A stretch of 64,000 nt of DNA from Liolophura sinensis. Its lineage: Eukaryota > Mollusca > Polyplacophora > Chitonida > Chitonidae. The stretch's first letter is position 1, and the number at the start of each line of letters is the position of its first letter. Under the pieces are notes generated by a model. It saw only the letters and a program-made list of their open reading frames with translations, was not told where the DNA came from and searched no databases. Positions 45,963 to 57,100 of this stretch are shown piece by piece. The position numbers and the translations under genes are program-made. The stretch spans positions 19,015,608 through 19,079,607 of the forward strand of contig NC_088300.1 in NCBI RefSeq assembly GCF_032854445.1, written 5' to 3'.

Positions 45963-46060
45963 ATTTTTACGCCATACTCAAGAATATTTCACTTATATGA
46001 CAGTGGCCAGCATCATGGTGCGAGGAAACCAGGCAGTGGCCGGGGGGAACCTATGACCAC
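45939..46060 (-). mobile_element. Truncated SINE, antisense to PALS1, downstream of TRNT1
   Basis: Plus strand reads TTTATTTATTTATTTATTGC ATTTTTACGCCATACTCAAG AATATTTCACTTATATGACA, the reverse of the TATAAGTGAAATATTC family. It is in TRNT1 sense orientation. Confidence 0.85.
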
Positions 46061-46296
46061 TGTGAAGCATAAAGTGAAACAATCTACAGTATATCCAGTA
46101 TAAACCAACAATCAAATCATTTTCAACCTCACACAGTTTACAAGCTTGGATATGTTTACTTGGTAAAGAGTGGGTGCCATGCAAGACCTTTGTGGTGCAC
46201 CTCACTTTATCAATCATACTACTGAGCCAACCACTGAAAACAGTTTGATAGTACAGTATTCAATCAAAACATGAAAACACTCAAGTTTCTGACAAC

Positions 46297-46698
46297 TCAT
46301 GTTTTCATCTTCTCAACAATGTCATTAACATGTGACAACAAGTCCTCTTTACACAGTGAAAAGTTACTTTCTTTCCACAACTGCCGTAATTCATTTAGTG
46401 TTTTAGCAAACACTGGTCCTTTTGGCACTTTGGCTGCGACCAGATCGTAACCTGTAACGGGGAACTTTGGCATGGTCCAGGTGGAGAAAGTTTTCAGCAT
46501 TTCCGCATCGCCTTTATATTTGAAGAGTTCACATATTCTGTCCTTGACCTTAGTGTCCTTGCCAGCGGTGTCAACCATGAGGTTCTGAGCTGCCCTCAGA
46601 GGATCCGGGTCAAAGCATTCAAGTCTGTGCTGAACAATGAACAACCCTAACTTCAGCTCATCTGTTGACATTTTCAATCTCTCGTTTAGCTTATATAC
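46297..46698 (-). CDS. TRNT1: TRNT1 coding exon 7 and stop
   Basis: Acceptor at 46699-46700 and 133 codons beginning [18 protein letters not shown] and ending with EKMKT and TGA. Carries the C-terminal tail domain. The preceding intron is about 1.7 kb, mostly tandem array. Confidence 0.95.
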   Translation of the reverse strand, partial: VYKLNERLKMSTDELKLGLFIVQHRLECFDPDPLRAAQNLMVDTAGKDTKVKDRICELFKYKGDAEMLKTFSTWTMPKFPVTGYDLVAAKVPKGPVFAKTLNELRQLWKESNFSLCKEDLLSHVNDIVEKMKT

Positions 46699-49600
46699 CT
46701 GAAAAATATCAACAGTTTTTCTTTACTTAATTTGAATTACAAAATAACAGACTGAAATACCTGAGAAACCAAAAAAAATGTTCATTTTGAATTCATATTT
46801 TATGATTAAGTAAACTGAAAACAAAAATTGAATGTTTAATTATTTTTTTTATATTCCAAATCAGTGCTTCAAACTTTAATGAAAAAAAACAACTTTTTCA
46901 TCTGTCAATATTTCTGATACTTTTCTTTAAAGAAAAATAAAAACATACCAACTGGTAACACTATGATGACATGGTGTGATCTTCACCATTCAAGTCATTT
47001 CTAATATGTAATACAATCTATAATATGATTATGCTGATCCTGATCATCTGGAGGTCACAATACTGACATCACAATTACTTGGACATCGGGTGAGTCGTGC
47101 TCCTTCATACTGACATCTCAATTACTTGGACATCGGGTGAGTCGTGCTCCCTTCATACTGACATCTCAATTACTTGGACATCGGGTGAGTCGTGCTCCCT
47201 TCATACTGACATCACAATTACTTGGACATCGGGTGAGTTGTGCTCCCTTCATACTGACATCACAATTACTTGGACATCGGGTGAGTTGTGCTCCCTTCAT
47301 ACTGACATCACAATTACTTGGACATCGGGTGAGTTGTGCTCCTTCATACTGACATCACAATTACTTGGACATCGGGTGAGTTGTGCTCCCTTCATACTGA
47401 CATAACAATTACTTGGACATCGGGTGAGTTGTGCTCCCTTCATACTGACATCACAATTACTTGGACATCGGGTGAGTTGTGCTCCTTCATACTGACATCA
47501 CTATTACTTGGACATCGGGTGAGTTGTGCTCCCTTCATACTGACATCACAATTACTTGGACATCGGGTGAGTTGTGCTCCTTCATACTGACATCACAATT
47601 ACTTGGACATCGGGTGAGTTGTGCTCCCTTCATGCTGACATCACAATTACTTGGACATCGGGTGAGTTGTGCTCCCTTCATACTGACATCTCAATTACTT
47701 GGACATCAGGTGAGTTGTGCTCCCTTCATACTGACATCTCAATTACTTGGACATCGGGTGAGTTGTGCTCCCTTCATACTGACATCACAATTACTTGGAC
47801 ATCGGGTGAGTTGTGCTCCTTCATACTGACATCTCAATTACTTGGACATCGGGTGAGTTGTGCTCCCTGCATACTGACATTTCAATTACTTGGACATCGG
47901 GTGAGTTGTGCTCCCTTCATACTGACATCACAATTACTTGGACATCGGGTGAGTTGTGCACCCTTCATACTGACATCACAATTACTTGGACATCGGGTGA
48001 GTTGTGCTCCTTCATACTGACATCTCAATTACTTGGACATCGGGTGAGTCGTGCTCCCTTCATACTGACATCTCAATTACTTGGACATCGGGTGAGTTGT
48101 GCTCCTTCATACTGACATCACAATTACTTGGACATCGGGTGAGTTGTGCTCCTTCATACTGACATCTCAATTACTTGGACATCGGGTGAGTTGTGCTCCT
48201 TCATACTGACATCACAATTACTTGGACATCGGGTGAGTTGTGCTCCCTTTATACCGACATCACAATTACTTGAACATCAGGTGAGTTGTACTCCCTTCAT
48301 ATTAACATTAAAGTCATAAACAGAGAACTGAGAGTCTGGAATCTTGTACTCAGATCATTGTGCAGTAAGGCAGACATCAGGGGTGTGGGCTAAGTCGAAA
48401 GGACATGGAGTCTGGGACCTTTCACTCACCTCCTGTTCATTGTGCAATAAGGCAGACATCAGGGTCATGGGCTGAGGACTGAGTGCCTGACATCTTCTCC
48501 AAACCTTTTGGAACTCTGACACCTGGGGTGACTCAGGTAAACCTACAGGTACAAATTGCGGTGGAGGAGGAGCGTAATGTCAGTAATCTCGGGTATTTGT
48601 GCAACATACTAATTATCATATTTACAAGAGGAGGAACTACTTCTGCCTGAAGCATTCATCTCTACTTGTATACTGAGTGATGCAAAATAGCCTTGTTCCT
48701 AATTTATATATTTATTTGACTGGTGTTTTACCGGCGAGAATCCCACGACCATCTGCAGGTTGGTGGCAGACCTTCCCACTTACGGCCCTAGAGGAAGCCA
48801 GCATGAGCTGTGCTTGAGCTCAATGCAAATGCATAGGTGAGAAGCTCCTGGGTCATTACGCTGTGCTAGCGAGAACCAACTGAGCCATGTAGGCCCCCAG
48901 CTGAGCCATGGAGGCCCCTCCTAATTACAATGAATACTCATAACTATTTTATTCAGTATAGTTCAATTTCAACTAAACCACCCTGTATAAAGCACTGTCA
49001 AAACCTTTAAAAAACTAAGGCTCCAAGTACAGTGTAATTTAGGAAATACTTGTCACGAAAGGGTATGAAGAATACAAAAGACATAAAAGAAAAGCTCTAG
49101 TATTTGATGGGCCAGTTCCAATCATGCATGTGCACCACCGCTTGTACAAGTTCCCTTTCTACAAGTAACACGTTTTTAACTTGAATTTCTACAATACTGC
49201 CCTTGCTGAAAAAACGAAACCCAAAAGACAAATTCGGCCACATTCAGCAAGTATTTTTTTGTAAAATAAAGTCTCTGCCCCAAAATATAATCATAAGCAA
49301 ACAGATTTTATAAAATGGTACTTCAGGTGACATGTATTTCAGGTAATTTAATGACATTAGCACATGATGTATATACAATACTGCATTTCTATGTCACTGT
49401 TCTCTCCGGCCCTGCATGTACATACCTATGTAAGGTGCCATGCCTACATCCATCATGACCTTCACCAGACTGCCAGCCTCCCTCCCACATACTATCTTCT
49501 TCAGCTCTACCCAGATCCTCTCTCCTGAAATACCTGTATAGACACGCATAAATTATGATCAAATTACCTATATATGCTCACATATCTGAGAGACATAACC

Positions 49601-52600
49601 AGTGGTTGGACCCAGTGGAATTACAATAAAGCTGTTCCATAAAAACTTGGCACACCTAGACATGAAGGAGAGTCATAATACACATGTATGAACGGGTGTA
49701 GATTTCAATACAGATATATCATGCAGGAGTTTATATGATAAAATTGCTGCACCAACACCTAACATACCTAGATAGACACACAAGACAGTTCTTACATAAT
49801 TACCCTAAATGATCTAAAATTCATCCATGACTAAGTTGCTCATATTTCCAGATTTTGGATGTGCTATTGACTTTATAAAGTTGGTTTGAGATGTGTTTGG
49901 AAGGTAGGATGATATCCTACTGGAAAAATGTAAATTTTAGCACCAGAGGTAATATCTCATGACATTTATTTGCCTCCAAAAATGCTCTTTGGTGGTTGAA
50001 TTTTTAGGTCATTTAGGGTACACTGTATCTAATGGAGTGGCAGTTATGATGAAATGAAGATCTGGTATATCTAGAAACACACGGAAGACAAAGCTTGCAC
50101 GAAACCAAATATACCTGTTTAACACAAGAGGTTCCCAACCTAAGAGGACAACTGATTATGGCTTCATATAAAAGTACATTTATCACATGTATACCTGGAT
50201 GTACATCCTGCTTAAAGGTCTGTTTCAGTATCTCCCCTTGAATTTATTTTTTCACATCGAGGCAACAACAGGTGGATTTAGTTTACCACAATCTATTATC
50301 TACAGGTACACAAGGTTGTCTTTTAACTGCAATTAAGTCTGACAACATAATGATCAGTAAAGAGTCAGTACACCTTATTAACTGTGCGTACGAGTACAGA
50401 TACATGCGTACACCATAAATAAGCTCTGTGCTATCAGTCAGATATACACAGCTAGAAATTCTTTGTAAAAAGCATGAAAATCAGGGACCTATCCTTCAAA
50501 GAAACCCTCCCACTATTAAGACTGCTGTCCAACTATTATCACAAATTTTAATACATGTGGTCAAAATATCTTAATGAAGATTCAGAAAAAGTAACGATGA
50601 TACTGGCGTACAATATACCTGCAAGTCCATCAGTGTTTTCACGGATAGCGCTAATTGCCTCATCTTCATGGGTGATTTCACCCTCGCATATCCTCCCACA
50701 AAATCTGCAGTAACAAAACAAGTAGTGATAAAAAACACCAAACCAGCTTGTATTTTTCTGCAGAATAAAAGTTTTCAGAATCAATTTGCATGTGGCTAAA
50801 ATTAAACACTGTACTCTATTACTCACCGAAAATATCTCAAAATTCTCAAGTAATCTTCTTTGATCCTTTCACTGGCATCTCCTACAAAGCGAACTCTTTT
50901 CTTATCCAAATCTTCTTTTCCATTAAAATAATCATATATGGTGCCATCAAAACCTGGAAGAACAAATTACAAAGTTTTGTCACCTCATAGTGAACAACAT
51001 GCACAAAAGATGACTGGGCTAAAACATAAGTACCTCTTTGGTCTGTTTTTAGCTTTCAGTGACTGTTTTTGTTCTATACCCTAATTCTTCAACCTTTCCA
51101 GACACTTCCACAACCAATATTTTGAAACAAGACCTTAAGTACACTGGAAGTGAGGAAATCTTGTGAATTTCCTGTCAGAAGTTTGAACTGAACCAATACC
51201 GGACATATGTTGAACAGGTCACAACCTACACATCGTTAAAATCAAAGGTTCACAGAAATATTACACCCCTTTTCAGGTCATGTGAAAAAATAAAAAACAC
51301 AAAAATTATGTACTGCACCTAAAAACATAGCATTTATTGTCAGGTCTCGTCTGTTGGCATCCAGCTGCCAGTCTGTGGTAAATTCCACCTTGGCATGACG
51401 ACCGTCAGTCTCAACATCAATCCGTAGGGTTGTGACCTCAAAATTTTCCTGAAAATATAGTGTGTAATGCAGAAATCAAGTTGAAATAATCCAAGGTAAC
51501 ACCAGTACACCACATTCAAAATGGTAATTTCAGTTTTTGCTTCTGCTGCTGACAGCTGATCGAAGATTCCTCTTTCCTCAAATTCCGATTTGCAGAAAGA
51601 CTACCACCGATAAGCACCTATTATATCCATTGACTGATTAACCTCAAAATATACTGAAACCAGTTCTCATTAAACAGCTCCAACGCCTTTGTGTTTCAAA
51701 GAAAGGTTAAGTGATAAGAACGGAGACAATATGGAATGGTTAATTCAATCATAACCAATACACAGAGTATCAATGCCTGTTCATATGGAAATACAATTTC
51801 TCTGACTCTTCCTGAATCCACTTTTGCATCACATCACATCATCCAAAAACACTTTTACATCGCATTACATCATGCAGAAACACATTTGCATCACATTACA
51901 TCATGCAGAAACACTTTTGCATCACATTACATCATGCAGAAACACTTTTGCATCACATTACATCATGCAGAAACACTTTTGAATCACATTACATCATGCA
52001 CAAACACAGGACGTCAACTACTAAAGATGTCAAAAATTCTAATTTTACTCTTAAACGATATATGTTATTTCTTTTAAAATTTGGGACACCTGGTCTGCTT
52101 GTTTTAGCCAATATACATGTAATTCTAGCAGGAATATTGACTTTCTTTTTTACTCACATGGTTAGACCATATAATGAACAAGATACTCATATCTTTACTT
52201 TTCCAAAAGCCTGGTAAAGTAATGCAATATTCTACTTTTAACACAACTAATACAGGTTCAAATTTTAGAAGAATGAGGGTAGATCCTTTAGAGAAAGGTC
52301 TCATTCGTCCAGGACCTAACGCAAATGAAAGACACGAAACTGAAAAAGCTATGGCTATTAGGTATGATTCACATACTGTGACACTGGTGGAAATGAAACT
52401 AATTACCTTGTCATTAATACGAGCAGTGATTGTACCATGCTTCTCTCCCCTTGTGTTAATCATGCGAATTTGCTCTTTCTCAAACATTGTCTTCATCTGA
52501 TCTGGTGTCGCTGTTGTTGCAAAGTCCACATCAGAAGGGAGAGAACCCATAATGAGATCACGTACTGCCCCACCAGCAATCCTCAGCTCGTACTCATACT

Positions 52601-52823
52601 TCCCAAACAAGGTGACCAAGCGCTTGAGCTCCGGAGTGAAGAGGCTGTGGAACTGGGGCGTATCAAGCTTCATAGTGACCAGCTGACCTAATCGCCTTTG
52701 CCTGGTAGATGTGAAAGAACTGAGTCTTAGGCCAGGTAATATCCGACAATGGTTGTCAAGTATTGCACCATGTCTGTTACACAGCTGGGCCAGGCACTGA
52801 TGCAATCCCCTAATTGTCCTCAT
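46297..52823 (-). CDS. TRNT1: TRNT1, CCA-adding tRNA nucleotidyltransferase, 7 coding exons
   Basis: Adds the CCA end to tRNAs in cytosol and mitochondria; class II nucleotidyltransferase. Exons (minus strand): 52823-52407, 51448-51319, 50953-50827, 50704-50619, 49533-49426, 48542-48430, 46698-46297. The sum is 1383 nt, 460 residues plus stop, with all phases matching. Motifs seen: [11 protein letters not shown] with DVDF (metal-binding DxD); [56 protein letters not shown]. The C-terminal exon holds the tRNA-binding part ([27 protein letters not shown]). The first 50 residues are Arg-rich with few acids, like a mitochondrial presequence. An internal Met51 ([13 protein letters not shown]) aligns with the human MKLQSPEFQSLFT start and would give a cytosolic form. 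An in-frame TGA upstream supports ATG 52823. Tail-to-tail with PALS1, head-to-head with the coiled-coil gene. Confidence 0.96.
47045..48305. repeat. 47/48-bp minisatellite in the last TRNT1 intron, about 26 copies
   Basis: Unit TACTGACATCACAATTACTT + GGACATCGGGTGAGTTGTGCTCCCTTCA; some copies lack one C. Very homogeneous apart from the last copies near 48250, so recent or homogenised. Produces false repeat ORFs in two forward frames. Fills most of the 1.7 kb intron. Confidence 0.97.
48430..48542 (-). CDS. TRNT1: TRNT1 coding exon 6
   Basis: Encodes [17 protein letters not shown], then [19 protein letters not shown], similar to the human GLPANASLEEFDKV...SPKPVTLLASLF. 113 nt, phase 1 to 0; donor GTGAGT. 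It lies about 130 bases from the edge of a large minisatellite. Confidence 0.92.
48700..48920 (-). mobile_element. Full-length SINE in TRNT1 intron 5
   Basis: On the minus strand: head GGGGGCCTACATGGCTCAGT TGGTTCTCGCTAGCACAGCG (A-box TGGCTCAGTTGG), body with GCTGGCTTCCTCTAGGGCCG and CTGCAGATGGTCGTGGGATT, end AAACACCAGTCAAATAAATA. The head is briefly duplicated at 48886-48920 (two GGGGCCTCCATGGCTCAG-like units). Confidence 0.85.
49426..49533 (-). CDS. TRNT1: TRNT1 coding exon 5
   Basis: Encodes [16 protein letters not shown], then [29 protein letters not shown] is motif E. A nearby alternative AG in TTTCAG would break the phase, so the acceptor before GTATTT was chosen. Confidence 0.94.
50619..50704 (-). 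CDS. TRNT1: TRNT1 coding exon 4
   Basis: Encodes [20 protein letters not shown] and RENTDGLAG, matching the human FYGRI...AIAENAKGLAG helix. 86 nt, phase 2 to 1. Confidence 0.94.
50827..50953 (-). CDS. TRNT1: TRNT1 coding exon 3
   Basis: Encodes [34 protein letters not shown] and LRILRYFR (motifs C and D). 127 nt, phase 1 to 2; donor GTGAGT. Confidence 0.95.
51319..51448 (-). CDS. TRNT1: TRNT1 coding exon 2
   Basis: Encodes [40 protein letters not shown] and MFLG. RRDLTIN is motif B, which selects ATP and CTP. 130 nt, phase 0 to 1. Confidence 0.95.
51828..52000. repeat. 31-bp tandem repeat, 5-6 copies
   Basis: Unit CATCACATTACATCATGCAG + AAACACTTTTG, in TRNT1 intron 1. Confidence 0.93.
52075..52310. 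repeat. Dispersed repeat, partner of 60565-60785
   Basis: AAAATTTGGGACACCTGGTC TGCTTGTTTTAGCCAATATA through GGTTAGACCATATAATGAAC to AAATTTTAGAAGAATGAGGGTA. The second copy keeps the same order for over 200 bases at roughly 80 percent by eye. Confidence 0.85.
52407..52823 (-). CDS. TRNT1: TRNT1 coding exon 1
   Basis: Holds the presequence, the second start [35 protein letters not shown] and [20 protein letters not shown]. Donor GTAATT read on the minus strand, phase 0 out. Confidence 0.95.
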
Positions 52824-52891
52824 CAACAGACTGCTAGAATTAGGACTTACAGGTCAAAAGGCTGAGGCTGCAGCGTGAAAGGAAAGAGCAC
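52824..52891 (-). other. TRNT1 5' UTR portion spliced to an upstream non-coding exon
   Basis: On the minus strand an acceptor (T-rich run then CAG) ends at 52892, 68 bases before the ATG, with an in-frame TGA in the leader. A matching donor ACACG|GTGAGT sits at 53983/53982, so a non-coding first exon between about 53983 and 54060 is likely. Confidence 0.5.
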
Positions 52892-53227
52892 CTGAAAAAA
52901 AAAAAAAAAAAACAAGAAAGCAGGAAAATATATAATAAATAAACCATGAAACAAATAAACAGTGGCTCAATGTTACATTGCGTTCTTGCAGGAAATTTGG
53001 TCCCAGTTAGAATGAGCTTAACAAGTTGGAATGCCATTGCCTTTTTTTTTTATTGTACATTCACCAGTGTACCCAATGACCAGGTAGCCATAAGAAACAA
53101 AAGGACGGAAGACATTTATCTTGATGAACTAAGTAAAACAATAGCCCCTTACACCAGTTTAATACAGTGCTTTCCAGCTGGGGTGTTACGACATTGTGGT
53201 GACATCCCTTTGGGCTGTAACATCATC

Positions 53228-53270
53228 AATTTATGACGACGTTAAACCCCAAGCACTCACTCACTCATCA
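53228..53270 (+). mobile_element. 3' tail of a tRNA-SINE (GACGTTAAA family)
   Basis: ATGACGACGTTAAACCCCAA GCACTCACTCACTCATC: same tail as the element at 61985-62355, opposite strand. Confidence 0.7.
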
Positions 53271-53654
53271 ATTTATGGTATGGTTGGGTGAATCAGTCCA
53301 TGCGTGGGGACATGTTAAAAATTAATATTATACATCACTGATGACTTATTTCCATAAATATTTATTTACGATGATTTTTTCAAGAAAATAAAGTCATGTT
53401 TTGTGGATAAGTTTCATTATTGTTTATTCCTGCCCATGTTAAAATGCAGTGATCTGTGCCCATTGTACATGTACCATAAAGGGATGGTACTCAAAACTCC
53501 ATAAATGGAATAAAATTAAGGATAGAGGTCTACTTTCAACAATTTCTAACACTTTTTATTAAATATCAAAAACGTTGTAAACTGACCTCAACTTCATACA
53601 TATACTGTAGGCTATATGGCCCAAATTGCCAGTCATGCCCTCGTTGAATTGATA

Positions 53655-53745
53655 GAGCTCGTCAGTATGAAAGGCCATCTTGTCAGTGTGAAAGGCAAGC
53701 TTGTCAGTGAGAAAGGCAAGCTTGTCAGTGTGATAGACAAACATT
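53655..53745. repeat. 21-bp tandem repeat, 4 copies
   Basis: Unit TTGTCAGTGTGAAAGGCAAGC; in the proposed TRNT1 5' UTR intron. Confidence 0.88.
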
Positions 53746-53982
53746 ATTTCATGCACGACACAAAGTGAGATCTAGACACTTTGCAGGTACCCAGAGAGCG
53801 ACATGACATACTACTGCTTCTTCCTTGATTGCCTGGCTTTCACAATAGTGTGCACTTGCCATTACCTATGGCCCATTTTTCGCTTTTACTTTTCATACAA
53901 ATTTCAATATAAAGATACGTTACACGAATTTCTTCGGAGAACGAACAGCGACGAATGTAGCAACAGCTCTTGCAGAACTCAC

Positions 53983-54152
53983 CGTGTAACTGAACTGCTT
54001 TCAATTAATGTACGACATTTCATCTAGCGATTGCAACACACATCACACGATATAAAAAACATGCACCAGTACGGGGAGATAATTCAAAAGTTGTTCCCCT
54101 TTAGTGTGACTTTTTTCTGACGCTGTCACGTGTGGCCAGTGGCCAAGGAAAG
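53983..54152. promoter_or_regulatory. Probable bidirectional promoter for TRNT1 and the coiled-coil gene
   Basis: The divergent 5' ends are roughly 100-170 bases apart. CACGTG (E-box, CLEAR/USF-type) is at 54127-54132. No TATA box is evident in proper position for either gene. Compact head-to-head promoters are common for housekeeping genes such as TRNT1; that reading is inference. Confidence 0.5.
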
Positions 54153-54160
54153 ATGGCGGC
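54150..54160 (+). promoter_or_regulatory. YY1-type element overlapping the start codon
   Basis: AAGATGGCGGC matches the classic long YY1 motif. Its ATG is the start codon (54153) of the coiled-coil gene, an arrangement well known for YY1 sites just downstream of transcription starts. Confidence 0.6.
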
Positions 54161-54198
54161 AAAAGGTGAAATGTCAGAGACGGATTCAAAACTTAAAT
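54153..54198 (+). CDS. Coiled-coil gene, exon 1
   Basis: ATG inside the YY1 motif; encodes MAAKGEMSETDSKLK; donor GTAAGC, phase 1 out. A GTG 21 bases upstream keeps the frame open but ATG 54153 is the first Met. Confidence 0.7.
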
Positions 54199-57100
54199 GT
54201 AAGCAAAATGAAAGTTCTGTTTGGAGCAGTGATTCAACGCGTTATGTTCACCCAAAGACAGTGTTAAAGACAAAATTTATGTGTTTGAACTCAATGACAG
54301 TTATGGTTATCCCAAAATGCAATACAGTTTAAAAATGTAATTACATATTGTATGTGCAAATTCATTGTTTTTGTGGATGACTAGAATGTAGTTACCGTGC
54401 AGTTGAAATTCTATTTGAAATTCAAGTTTCAAATATTATTTATTACTGTCAGATTCTTGCATTTATGATTTTTTGTTATGTCATTCTTTTTATGCAGTTA
54501 GCAGCCTCTTGATTTCTGCTTGATGGTGTAATTTTCATCGAAGTTTATTGCCTAATTCTTAAAATGAAAAGGTCTTGAACTTGGTTAATAGAAGTTATTT
54601 TAACTTTTGCAGATGTGAATATGGAAGACGAAGAAGTAAAATCTTTACATAATGATGAAAAAGAAAGGGAAACCTGTGCCACCATGTCAGAAGTTGGTTT
54701 AACTTACTCTTATCTCGCATTGCAATCTCTGATTCTCAGGGATTTTTATTGCAACAAGAATTAAATTTGCCGAGAACTGAACAAAGGAATCCTCAAGTTC
54801 TCCTCCATGTTGGATCTTTCAATTTCTATTCTGATATGGACGCATGTAAACATGACATCTTTACAGATATAAAATAGAGAATTCTGGAACTGAATGCAGC
54901 CAGGCAGGATATATGACACAGAGGGTTGACGTACTTAGTGGAACCTGTAGTCTTGTGATCAGGGGCACATTTCGCAACTTCTGTCGCAACCAGCATTGTA
55001 GATATTGCATCCCTATTGTAGCAACATGTGCTTTGTGAAACGGGCCATGGGACCATTGTTACACTGTATGAATGCAGCTACCAGTATATTGTTGGATATC
55101 TGTCAAGCATGTTGGGTTGGACACACACGCCGGACATTGTAGTTTTTAGGCAAGATAGAAGATCAGCTCACCTTTCTGGTCACTTCACTTCATATGAACT
55201 TGGCATATCTTATGGAGCTATTTAAAACAATAATATATTGATGTTTGATGTAAAACTAAAACACAATTTTTCATTTTCATTGGACTCATCTTGTAACTTT
55301 TGTGAATTCTTTATCACCTGTGTGTTGAGTTTCCCACCACTTCTGGCTCTAGCTGCTCTGCTTCTGTATTTTCATGCTATTTGCCAGAGAAATAAAGCAT
55401 TAACCTAATACCTTTGGTTATGTTTTACAGAAAAGAAATGATTATAACCACAAAAAGAAGGTAGGTAAATATGAGGTCATTGACACATTAAGTGGTTCAA
55501 AAAGACCGCCATAAAATTCAGTCATTTAAGTGCATTTTATTCAGTTATAATAAAAACTACTGTTTTATGTATAGCTTTCAATGGTTTTTTCACTGACACT
55601 TCTTTTGATGCTATTCTTTTTTTATTCTCTTGCTTTATTAGTGTAGAACTCCATCAGAATGATTTAGGTCAAATGTAACACCTGAGTGAATTAGGTCATA
55701 TGTTAATACATGTAGTTCAGTGACATAAATCAAGCGCTAACATTTAATGGACAGCATGAGATGTAGGTATAAAATCTGAACATCCAACCTTCACGATTGT
55801 TTACAAATTTGATGATTTCACAGTAGGTTTGTTGTTGTAGGAGAAGTCTGGCAAGCAAACGGTGATCATGGTGAAACCTAAACCCCTCACCAAGAAACAG
55901 CTGCAGGCCGCTGAACACAGACGCAGAAAGGTGCAGTCAACAATCACAGCCTGAGTGAATGATTGTGTAGTTGTGTTAACATGTCCTGGATTGACAGGCT
56001 TACTGGGGCTGTTCAATAGTGTATTGAAAGTTGAGTCAGATGCATAGGTTTAGCGAGTGGAGTGTCTTTTGAGATGTTCTGTTCTGACAAAATTAACATC
56101 AGAAAGATAGAGAAAATAGGACAAAATTGGAAATGAGACGACCTGAATTTAAATTTTTCACTAAATCTATGGTCAGATGTAAATCATAAATATGAAACCA
56201 GCATTATCCTAGTACAAATCTAATGTAACTTTAATGTGGACTACAACTAATACTAGGCTCAACTGCTAATACGCTTTTAAAACATATTTAGGCCCTGGGT
56301 TCTCAGTCCGTTCTGAGAGAATCACTACTGCTTCATTAGCAAGAGCTCCCTCCACATACTGAACAAGTCGTCAACATTTATCATGCCATAATGGGTTTCT
56401 ATGTTCGTTGTATATTCATAAAAGGCCTTCATTTATTCAACCTAATTACAGTTGTGTGACTAAGAAAATGACCAACATGTCAAAAACCACCAGAGAATAT
56501 GGCGATTGTGTAACCCATCACATGTTTTATGTGTGAACCCAGAAGTGTCCATGGAGTGACAGCAGTTTTTATTTTCATTTAAATGCACATTGTTGTTCCA
56601 CAGACTTCTAGTTCCTCAGTTCATGAACAGGTTCAGGTTAAAGTTCACTAAGTCATAGTGCTAAACTCTAGAAATGATTTCTGTGGACAAGTAGAGGCTC
56701 ATTCAGACAAAACGAGACAACCGTAACTACAGTCCACATTCTGTTGTCATCTATTCGCATATCAAGTGACCTGCTGTTCTTAGACTGTAGAAATCAAAAC
56801 ATCAAAAAAGTTATCATTGGCACATTGTCCAACTCTTAAAGATACCCAGGACATTCCACAGAGAAAGTTGTCATTCATTATTTATAAAAAAAAAAAGAAG
56901 GTTTGTTTTCCTGGTGTGAGATGTGTATGTACAAGTACATGTATACCTGTGTGGTCCTGATGCTGTGAGCAGTGTGAATTGTAATGGAGAGTTTTCTATT
57001 TCTCTTACATTGTATTTGTGGTTGTGTCTACCACGACAACGCATGTTTTAGGGATATAAAGTGCGCTTAGCGAAGGGCAACTTAACACTCAGTAAGCTTA

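Noticed and set aside
47097..48115. Repeat protein with [11 protein letters not shown] units
   Set aside because: By-product of the 47/48-bp array in the TRNT1 intron; frames jump with each 1-base length variant.
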